This document shows, piece after piece, positions 24,917 through 30,837 of a stretch of DNA of 30,837 bases. Position numbers and translations under genes: made by a program. The notes under the pieces were generated by a model. It saw only the letters and a list, made by a program, of their open reading frames with translations. It did not search any database and was not told the origin of the DNA. This DNA is from JAUIAI01 sp049680625 (GTDB taxonomy: Bacteria; Pseudomonadota; Gammaproteobacteria; Burkholderiales; Burkholderiaceae_E). Within the stretch, counting starts at the first letter, position 1; every line of letters begins with the position of its first letter. The DNA lies in the NCBI GenBank assembly GCA_049680625.1, contig JBAUID010000127.1, positions 1 through 30,837 on the forward strand, written 5' to 3'.

Positions 24917-25878
24917 ATGACATTCACTCGTCTTCTATCAGTCCGGGATAACAAAGTTTCGGATAAGGACTCTACCCGCCCGAATCGTATCAGTCCCCGC
25001 ACCAGAAAGTATTTTGATCCGGTGCCGAGCCAGGCTTCATCCAGAGTTTCCGGCGGCGGACTCATAGCCAGGCGGAAATCAGCGACACTTTTAAACGGCG
25101 TTCGGTCGCGCCGAGTCACCTGTTGTCGAGCGCCACCGAGGTCAAGATCATCAATTACCGAAGCCAACACCTCAGCTGGAGCAGTATTCACGTTTATTCT
25201 GGTGAATTCAGGGAGAAAGGTAACAAAAGGTTCGAGGGCCTGCACCGCTTCAGCGTCAAACCCGCGCACCGTGATCAAGTCACCGACCCGGATAAGGGGC
25301 AGCGCCACTTCACCAGGGACGTCACCCAGGGCTCCAACCCCACTCTGCTCATCTGGCCCGGCCGGTGCAGCAGCCAGCAGACGCGCGGCCAGCGTGTCAG
25401 CCAGCGACGGTGATAACCCGAGCAAGTCGAGCAACTTACTGAATTTTTCGATTGCCGGCGGAAAAACCGCTGGCGGTTGGCCACTCTTGGCGGCGGTGAC
25501 CAGGTTATTCAGGTTAAATCGGGACTGGGCATCAGTGATTGCACCCGACAAGGTTGCCGCTTGGGCATCGCTATCAATTCGAGCACCCGCCGTGACGGTT
25601 TCATCAAGCCGGGTTTCTTCGACTGGCACTGCCCAGGGCTCGCCGAGATGATCCAGTGGGCCGGTGGCGAAGTCAGCGGCGAGAATCACTTTTGACCAGT
25701 CTATAGCCGCTCTTTCTACCCATCGGGTCTGGGTTAGCGCAATTTGATTTTCCACCGATCGCACGGTCACGTGTTCGCGCAGAAACAATCCGCTGACAAT
25801 CAGGGTGGCCAGTGCCACGGTCAGCAAGACGCTGATAATGGCGGCGCCCTGCTGACGCGAATCGCGAACAACTCGCAT
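24898..25878 (-). CDS. gspK: Type II secretion minor pseudopilin GspK
   Basis: A 326-residue large minor pseudopilin. The prepilin leader ends in RQQG and the mature helix begins AAIISVLLTVALAT, cut by the prepilin peptidase (not encoded here). As in other GspK proteins, the start of the mature helix lacks the usual Phe. The large domain contains DAQSRFNLNNL and, near the end, RINVNTAPAEVLAS. GspK caps the pseudopilus tip with GspI and GspJ. Start overlaps the gspJ stop by one base. Confidence 0.95.
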   Translation of the reverse strand: MRVVRDSRQQGAAIISVLLTVALATLIVSGLFLREHVTVRSVENQIALTQTRWVERAAIDWSKVILAADFATGPLDHLGEPWAVPVEETRLDETVTAGARIDSDAQAATLSGAITDAQSRFNLNNLVTAAKSGQPPAVFPPAIEKFSKLLDLLGLSPSLADTLAARLLAAAPAGPDEQSGVGALGDVPGEVALPLIRVGDLITVRGFDAEAVQALEPFVTFLPEFTRINVNTAPAEVLASVIDDLDLGGARQQVTRRDRTPFKSVADFRLAMSPPPETLDEAWLGTGSKYFLVRGLIRFGRVESLSETLLSRTDRRRVNVIWQRRL

Positions 25879-26534
25879 CAGTCTTCCACCGCAAACAAAC
25901 GGCGCACGCTTTCACCCGCGCGGTTCAACGTGATCTCAACCCCAACCGGCCCGTCGTAGGTTCCGGCCGCGGTCTGAGCCGCCGGTGGCCGTGGGCGGGC
26001 AGCCAGTTCCAGCAACCCCCTGCCCGCCAGCCAGCCGGTGCCCGGTATCCAGGCGCGGAACGCAAGACCCTCAACTCCATTGATTAGCGGTTGCCAGATC
26101 ATCTCGTCCAGGCGGATATCCGTATAGCCAGTTGCCGACCATTTGCTGAAACCCCGTTCAAGCACACCATCGTTCAACCGGTACAACACTTGTTGCACTT
26201 GCAACGGCTCAGAAGCAACACTTTCACGAAGCAACAACAATATCAACGGATCGGAGTCGCTATCACCCGACAAAAACATGATTGGACGCTGTGGCAAATT
26301 GAATAATCGCACTGGCCAGGAACGCCGAAGATCCTGATCCATCTGTGTGAAGGCAGTACTCATTGCGCGAATCTCATTGGCCGCCAGCGTGATCCGGTCC
26401 CGGCTGTCAATAATTGATTGCAGTCCGCGCCAGCACATGACCGACAGCAATGCCATCAGGACAACCGCTATCAGCAATTCCAGCAAGGTAAAGCCGGTCG
26501 TGCGCGATGGTTTGTTGGACCGGCAACGGGTCAT
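25878..26534 (-). CDS. gspJ: Type II secretion minor pseudopilin GspJ
   Basis: A 218-residue minor pseudopilin with the processing site TTG/FTLLELLIAVVLMAL, where Glu is at mature position +5. The domain after the helix shows MDQDLRRSWPVR and LRFRNF-like strands near the end (RLFAVED). It is part of the pseudopilus tip with GspI and GspK. Its ATG overlaps the gspI stop by 4 bases (ATGA), showing coupled translation. Confidence 0.95.
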   Translation of the reverse strand: MTRCRSNKPSRTTGFTLLELLIAVVLMALLSVMCWRGLQSIIDSRDRITLAANEIRAMSTAFTQMDQDLRRSWPVRLFNLPQRPIMFLSGDSDSDPLILLLLRESVASEPLQVQQVLYRLNDGVLERGFSKWSATGYTDIRLDEMIWQPLINGVEGLAFRAWIPGTGWLAGRGLLELAARPRPPAAQTAAGTYDGPVGVEITLNRAGESVRRLFAVED

Positions 26535-26905
26535 GGCAGCGTGGTCGCAAAACCAGTCAGTTTTGCCAGGCGGTGCTCATCCTGCGCGTGTACGTTGATT
26601 TCAACCCGGCGAAAAAACCGATTGGGGGTCGCGACGATGTTTTCCCGGCAGGTCAGCGCTACCCCACCCTGGCTGCAATCAAACTCACGCTCGCCAACGT
26701 TTGGCCACTGAGCCTGCACGCGAATTTCGGACAACCGGTTTTCGGCACTCCATTGGGCCATCGTACGGGCTTTGAGATTAGAACTGCTTCGGGTGAGGCC
26801 GTTAACGGCACTGATTGCCGCCATCAGCGCAATCGAAGCAATGGTCACCGCGACCAGGACCTCGATCAGGGTGAAACCCAGTGCGCGTTGTCGCCGCAAT
26901 GACAT
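26531..26905 (-). CDS. gspI: Type II secretion minor pseudopilin GspI
   Basis: A 124-residue minor pseudopilin with a short leader (MSLRRQRALG) and the processed helix FTLIEVLVAVTIASIALMAA. The two cysteines in the globular part (DCSQGGVALTC) may form a disulfide. GspI is the core of the tip complex with GspJ and GspK. The ATG at 26905 lies 58 bp after the gspH stop. Confidence 0.94.
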   Translation of the reverse strand: MSLRRQRALGFTLIEVLVAVTIASIALMAAISAVNGLTRSSSNLKARTMAQWSAENRLSEIRVQAQWPNVGEREFDCSQGGVALTCRENIVATPNRFFRRVEINVHAQDEHRLAKLTGFATTLP

Positions 26906-26963
26906 GCCCGAAACACTCCGTTAAAGTTGTGTGTTGTTGCAGCCGTCTGGCTACAAGCAGATG

Positions 26964-27431
26964 TTACTCGTATCGCATTTCAAAGACGCCCAGACCATTA
27001 GCATAGATCAGCAGGCTTCGGGTGCCGCGGGTAAGCCTCAGTTCAAACGGCGAATCGACAATATCGCGACCAAATTCGATCACTTCGCGTCCATCGTCGC
27101 GATGCAGATCCAGTGCGGTTTCGGCAGTCCACTCGCGGGTACGTAAGTCGTCGTCGTCGATCAACGGCTCCCATCGACCTTCGCGCAGAATAGAAAACCC
27201 GTAACCGGCATCGTCGCCTTCAAACCGAATTGACGTGCCGCGCAACTGCGCTTCTTCTCGGGCAAGTGACAAGATCAGGGACAGGCGTTCGGCATCGGTT
27301 TCCAGACTGCGATCAGCCGAGCGCATTGAAAACCCAACCAGGACCACCAGCATAGCCGCGATAGAGATCGCTATTAATAGCTCGATCAGTGTAAAACCGC
27401 GTAAGCGCTGAAACCCTTTGAAACGCAACAT
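26964..27431 (-). CDS. gspH: Type II secretion minor pseudopilin GspH
   Basis: A 155-residue minor pseudopilin with leader MLRFKGFQRLRG and processed helix FTLIELLIAISIAAMLVVLVG. After the helix come SLILSLAREEAQLRGTSI and a GspH-like beta domain. GspH links the tip to the major pseudopilin rod. The ATG at 27431 gives a normal short leader; the frame is open 29 codons further up (to 27518), but that would give an atypically long leader. The 91 bp between the gspG stop and this start hold a small hairpin. Confidence 0.92.
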   Translation of the reverse strand: MLRFKGFQRLRGFTLIELLIAISIAAMLVVLVGFSMRSADRSLETDAERLSLILSLAREEAQLRGTSIRFEGDDAGYGFSILREGRWEPLIDDDDLRTREWTAETALDLHRDDGREVIEFGRDIVDSPFELRLTRGTRSLLIYANGLGVFEMRYE

Positions 27432-27459
27432 GTGCCCAATACCGTGCGGACCCACCGTG

Positions 27460-27480
27460 CACGACAGGCCCACCGTCGTG
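27460..27480 (-). other. Hairpin in the gspG-gspH gap
   Basis: CACGAC and GTCGTG form a perfect 6-bp stem around a 9-base loop whose GG and CC can extend pairing. No T-run follows, so it is not a standard terminator. It could slow transcript decay or reduce read-through after the major pseudopilin gene, which must be made in excess. Weak evidence. Confidence 0.3.
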
Positions 27481-27522
27481 GTTTGCATCTTACTGACGGG
27501 TAGCCGCGAGTCGGACACCCGT

Positions 27523-28005
27523 TTAACGGTTCAGCTGCCAGCTGCCAATATCGGCATCAACCCCTTCGCCACCGGACTGACCGTCAGCCCCATAGCTGAA
27601 CACGTCGATTTCGCCATTGACCCCGGGATTCAGGTACTGATAAGGACGCCCCCACGGGTCTTGTGGTGCTGCCTTCAGATATTGTTTCCAGTTTCGGGCG
27701 GCCGGTTCACCCGACGGCTGGGAAACAAGCGCGCCAAGCCCTTGCTCCGTTGACGGGTAGCTAAGGTTGTCCAGACGATACAAATCGAGGGCCTGCATGA
27801 CCCGGGCAATGTCTACTTTTGCCGCCTTCGCACGAGCCTGGTCGGGTTGCCCCATAATATTAGGAACAACCAGTGCCGCAAGGACCCCGAGAATAATGAT
27901 CACCACCATGATTTCGATCAGCGTGAAGCCGCGCTGTGCCGCCGGCAACCGGGTCAGCCGGCTCGGCAGTGAAGTCAGCAGTGAAGTCGAAAAATACTTG
28001 GGCAT
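27523..28005 (-). CDS. gspG: Type II secretion major pseudopilin GspG
   Basis: A 160-residue major pseudopilin. The leader (about 26 residues, longer than usual) ends in AAQRG and the mature protein starts FTLIEIMVVIIILGVLAAL. The C-terminal domain shows DNLSYPSTEQGLGALV, DPWGRPYQYLNPG and FSYGADGQSGGEG, the GspG calcium-binding region. It polymerises into the pseudopilus. ATG 28005 is chosen because GGAGG lies 4-5 bases upstream; the frame is open 17 codons further. First gene of the minus-strand operon, divergent from gspC. Confidence 0.95.
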   Translation of the reverse strand: MPKYFSTSLLTSLPSRLTRLPAAQRGFTLIEIMVVIIILGVLAALVVPNIMGQPDQARAKAAKVDIARVMQALDLYRLDNLSYPSTEQGLGALVSQPSGEPAARNWKQYLKAAPQDPWGRPYQYLNPGVNGEIDVFSYGADGQSGGEGVDADIGSWQLNR

Positions 28006-28077
28006 GCGCCCTCCGCAAGAGCAGGGATTAATAGTAATGATGATATCAGCCGCCACAGTTTCAGGATGTTGCAGATA

Positions 28078-28941
28078 ATGAGTACTTTGCGAACGGTCGC
28101 TGGCGGGCGATGGATGCCAACCCTGGTCAGCCTGCTGATGCTTGGCTTACTCTGCGGTCTGATTGTTTACTGGGCAATGCAATTGCTCGCTCCACCCGTT
28201 ACGATTGCGCCTAGCGGGTCGCTGGTCAATGCTGAAGCCCCGCCCGACACCTTGGCGTCAGGCGGTTTGTTTGGTTCTGCCAATAGTGGCCCGGCCCCGG
28301 TTCAGCGCCGGACATCGGTTAAAGTGGAAGTGTTCGGCATCCTGGCATCAACTGACCGAGCTGCCGCAATCCTGGGCATTGATGGCAAGCCGGCCGGCGT
28401 TTTTGGCATTGGTCAACCGATCGACGGAGATGACGATTTCACCGTGACTTCAATACAAGCCGGCGAAGTAGTGCTGAACCGCAACGGGGAAGAAATTCGG
28501 GTCGAGGTCGAATCCAACGGCGACCTGGCGGTGCTGAGCTCGGGTGACAACGGCAACGGGGCAACCGCAGCGCCAACCGCAACCAAAGCGACGACGCCGC
28601 GCCGGGTAAACCGACGCTCCAGCATCGGCCCGCAAAGAAACCCGGGCGCACCCAGTCTGCCCGCCCTCGCCCCGCCGCGACAGCCGCCGTTCGGTGCCGC
28701 AGCCGCCGCCGCTGCCGCGCAAAACACCACCGGCGTGCCGGTCGGCAGCCCGCCAGGCGGTGACCAGCGTTCTGGCAGAACCCGTCCTGGTGGCATGGTG
28801 ACCCCCCAGCAACCGGGCCGCACCCGCCTCGGAACTCCTGGGGTTGATGCTGCCGTGCAAGCACGCGATGACGCGGATCAGCCGCCTGCCAGCCCTGAAG
28901 TGCAACCCGAAATCATCGAAAAAGAGCCCAATCAGCAGTAA
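28078..28941 (+). CDS. gspC: Type II secretion inner-membrane protein GspC, without a PDZ domain
   Basis: A 287-residue protein with one N-terminal span (about 13-38, MPTLVSLLMLGLLCGLIVYW) and a homology region (about 79-145) with VKVEVFGILAST, AAILGIDGKPAGVFGIGQPI and VVLNRNGEEIRV, which contacts the N0 domain of GspD. After that the protein is rich in Pro, Ala, Gly and Arg, with an eight-Ala run, and shows no PDZ or coiled-coil domain as in classical GspC. ATG 28078 is used; TTG 28066 is 4 codons upstream. It is divergent from gspG across a 72-bp gap with an AT-rich patch (28026-28045) that likely holds both promoters. Confidence 0.88.
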   Translation: MSTLRTVAGGRWMPTLVSLLMLGLLCGLIVYWAMQLLAPPVTIAPSGSLVNAEAPPDTLASGGLFGSANSGPAPVQRRTSVKVEVFGILASTDRAAAILGIDGKPAGVFGIGQPIDGDDDFTVTSIQAGEVVLNRNGEEIRVEVESNGDLAVLSSGDNGNGATAAPTATKATTPRRVNRRSSIGPQRNPGAPSLPALAPPRQPPFGAAAAAAAAQNTTGVPVGSPPGGDQRSGRTRPGGMVTPQQPGRTRLGTPGVDAAVQARDDADQPPASPEVQPEIIEKEPNQQ

Positions 28942-29104
28942 AAAGCCGGGATTTATCCGACCAGTCGCGACCAAGACGGTTACAATATGACTTGCCGGTC
29001 ACAAGCTGACTTTTATCGGCCCTGCTGAAACTGAGTTTTCGTTCCCTTGTCGCTCACCTTTGATTCGCGATGAGGCCATCCACCCCAGTTTTTATCACTA
29101 ATTC

Positions 29105-29731
29105 ATGCCCGCTCGCGCCATAGAATCCAAGCCAGCCAGAAAGTCTTTTCGCGAAACCCAGTTCGAAGCACGCGAAGAGGCCATTGTGAATGCCACCAAC
29201 GAATTGCTGGCATCCCGGGGCTATGACACGATGGTGATGGACGATATAGCCTCTGCCGTTGGCATTGCCAAGGGCAGTCTGTACAAACACTTCGCCTCTA
29301 AAGAGTCACTGGCAGCGGCCGTGATGATCCGTTTGCTACGCCGTACCTCAGCGGCACTGGATTCACAGCCGGCCGGCATGTCCGCCTGGAATCGAATCAG
29401 CAACTTACTCGAATGGACGCTACGCGAACGTCTCGCCGGCGGAGTCCCCCACCTGCCGTCAACCAGCCAGGCCCTGCGCGACTACCTGACCAACGACCCG
29501 GACTATGTCGATGAGCTCATGATCCTGTCAGACGCTGTCGGCGAGTTAATCGAGCAGGCGCGTGCTGACGGGGCAATTCGCCCCGATCTTGATGACGCGT
29601 TCGTCTTGTACACGGTCTATGCCCGCTCCTGCGACCCGACCCTGGATTTCCTACATGCCGGCGGCGCAGTCAGCGACGACGAGATCGTCCGGCAAATGGT
29701 TTCAACCACGATGAACGGGCTGCGCGCTTAG
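29105..29731 (+). CDS. TetR-family transcriptional regulator
   Basis: A 208-residue regulator with a basic N-terminal extension and a TetR helix-turn-helix (about residues 24-72): EAIVNATNELLASRGYDTMVMDDIA, then AVGIAKGSLYKHFASKESL (given as two parts, 24-48 and 51-69). The ligand domain is not recognisable. ATG 29105 has no clear ribosome site. The 163-bp gap after gspC holds no gene; TACAAT near 28982 is a -10-like match without a good -35. The gene lies 46 bp before thyA. Its target is unknown; divergent-gene clues are absent because both neighbours are on the same strand. Confidence 0.92.
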   Translation: MPARAIESKPARKSFRETQFEAREEAIVNATNELLASRGYDTMVMDDIASAVGIAKGSLYKHFASKESLAAAVMIRLLRRTSAALDSQPAGMSAWNRISNLLEWTLRERLAGGVPHLPSTSQALRDYLTNDPDYVDELMILSDAVGELIEQARADGAIRPDLDDAFVLYTVYARSCDPTLDFLHAGGAVSDDEIVRQMVSTTMNGLRA

Positions 29732-29777
29732 CAGTACTTGTTACACTGCGCATCCAGCCTGAACAAACGGACCAGCG

Positions 29778-30572
29778 ATGCAGCAATATCTCGACCTGAT
29801 GCGTCATGTGCGCACCCACGGGGTCAACAAATCTGACCGAACCGGTACCGGAACTTTGTCGGTTTTTGGTTATCAGATGCGCTTTGACCTGAGCGATGGT
29901 TTTCCCATGGTCACTACCAAGAAGTTGCACCTTCGATCCATAGTTCACGAGTTGCTGTGGTTCCTGAAAGGTTCGACCAATATTGCCTACCTGAAAGAAA
30001 ACGGCGTCTCAATCTGGGACGAATGGGCTGACAAAAACGGGGAACTTGGGCCCGTATACGGTCACCAGTGGCGCTCCTGGCCGGCTCCGAATGGCGAGTC
30101 GATCGACCAGATCACAGAAGTTGTCGAACAGATCCGCAGTAACCCGGATTCCCGACGCCTGCTCGTTTCGGCGTGGAATGTTGCCGACCAGCCCAATATG
30201 GCACTGGCACCATGCCATGCCTTCTTTCAGTTTTACGTAGCTGACGGTCGCCTGTCGTGCCAGTTATATCAGCGCAGTGCCGATATTTTCCTCGGGGTGC
30301 CGTTCAACATCGCCTCTTATGCCTTGCTGACTGAAATGGTTGCTCACCAATGCGACTTAACACCCGGCGAATTTGTCTGGACGGGCGGAGACTGCCATTT
30401 GTATTCCAATCACCTCGAGCAAGCGGACAAACAACTCGAGCGTTCACCGCTGGCGTTGCCAACGCTTGAATTTGCGCGGAAACCGGCGTCATTGTTCGAC
30501 TACAACTTCGACGATATTTGTATCGTTAATTACCAGTCACATGAGGCGATAAAAGCGCCGGTGGCCGTTTGA
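29778..30572 (+). CDS. thyA: Thymidylate synthase ThyA
   Basis: A 264-residue thymidylate synthase, the same length as the E. coli enzyme. It methylates dUMP to dTMP with methylenetetrahydrofolate. The catalytic cysteine is C146 in ALAPCHAFFQF; other marks are SDRTGTGTLSVFG (19-31), ELLWFLKGSTNI, GPVYGHQWRSW, QLYQRSADIFLGVPFNIASYA and the C-terminal IKAPVAV. The start ATG has a CGGA-type ribosome site upstream. Its stop overlaps the folA start by 4 bases, which couples it to the enzyme that regenerates tetrahydrofolate. Confidence 0.98.
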   Translation: MQQYLDLMRHVRTHGVNKSDRTGTGTLSVFGYQMRFDLSDGFPMVTTKKLHLRSIVHELLWFLKGSTNIAYLKENGVSIWDEWADKNGELGPVYGHQWRSWPAPNGESIDQITEVVEQIRSNPDSRRLLVSAWNVADQPNMALAPCHAFFQFYVADGRLSCQLYQRSADIFLGVPFNIASYALLTEMVAHQCDLTPGEFVWTGGDCHLYSNHLEQADKQLERSPLALPTLEFARKPASLFDYNFDDICIVNYQSHEAIKAPVAV

Positions 30573-30837
30573 CAGTTCCGGTCACCATTATTGTTGCCCG
30601 GGCGCGTAACGGCGTCATTGGTGCGGGCAGTACGCTACCCTGGCATTTGCCTGAAGAGTTACAACATTTCAAGGCCGCAACCCTCGGGCATGCAGTTATC
30701 ATGGGCCGGAAAACCTTCGACTCGATTGGCAAGCCCCTGCCTGGTCGCCGCAATATTGTTGTGAGTCGCAACCCGCATTGGCAACACCCGGGCTGTGAAA
30801 CGGCAGGCGACTTGCAACAAGCATTGCAACTATGCAA
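30569..30837 (+). CDS. folA: Dihydrofolate reductase FolA (3' partial)
   Basis: The first 89 codons of dihydrofolate reductase; the window ends inside the gene. The start is TTG 30569, overlapping the thyA stop (TTGA); an in-frame stop lies 8 codons upstream and no other start precedes the first strand. Visible marks are VTIIVARARNGVIGAG, LPWHLPEEL (23-31), VIMGRKTFDSIGKPLPGRRN and IVVSRN. The acidic active-site residue is E30, where E. coli has D27; Glu is common in eukaryotic enzymes. Confidence 0.97.
   Translation, partial: MTVPVTIIVARARNGVIGAGSTLPWHLPEELQHFKAATLGHAVIMGRKTFDSIGKPLPGRRNIVVSRNPHWQHPGCETAGDLQQALQLC

Noticed and set aside
23754..25651. Long plus-strand open frames (345 and 404 codons) opposite gspL and gspK
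   Set aside because: They lie opposite clear T2SS genes, are low-complexity (Arg/Ser/Ala/Pro) and match no family.

Overview
The window looks like chromosomal DNA of a gammaproteobacterium with moderate to high GC. The reasons are a fabI gene just after a LysM-ended cell-wall protein, a thyA-folA pair with a 4-base overlap, and a complete type II secretion (gsp) cluster. The genus cannot be told from the sequence. No rRNA, tRNA, insertion sequence, phage gene or CRISPR array was seen, and coding density is high.

Layout. (1) 1-1200: the 3' end of a LysM-repeat cell-wall protein, then fabI (enoyl-ACP reductase). (2) 1213-8175: a selenium locus. It holds an EgtB-like sulfoxide/selenoxide synthase (senA, minus), a SenB-type selenosugar synthase (senB, plus), the histidine trimethylating enzyme egtD (minus), and a four-gene PhnDCEE-like ABC importer of the kind named 'putative selenate transporter'. 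(3) 8206-12769: a YbbA/YbbP-like ABC exporter pair followed by a Tat-exported AttH/CrtC-like lipocalin-fold protein, with overlapping ends. It starts only 30 bp after the importer. (4) 12900-14981: a cytoplasmic molybdopterin oxidoreductase. (5) 15045-16585: an enoyl-CoA hydratase-family enzyme and an AA_synth (DUF1185) protein, both minus. (6) 16680-28941: a small DUF1232 membrane protein and the type II secretion genes gspG-H-I-J-K-L-M-N-D-E-F on the minus strand, with gspC divergent on the plus strand. (7) 29105-30837: a TetR-family regulator, thyA, and the start of folA, which is cut by the window end.

How the genes may work together. EgtD makes hercynine from histidine. SenB would make a selenosugar from selenophosphate and a UDP-sugar. 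SenA would join the two to give selenoneine, the selenium analogue of ergothioneine. The adjacent importer would supply selenium oxyanion. The selenophosphate synthetase (SenC/SelD) is not in the window and must be encoded elsewhere if the pathway works. The co-location of selenoneine synthesis, hercynine synthesis and a dedicated selenium importer is the most interesting content here. The Mo enzyme and the exporter/AttH genes next to it are open questions.
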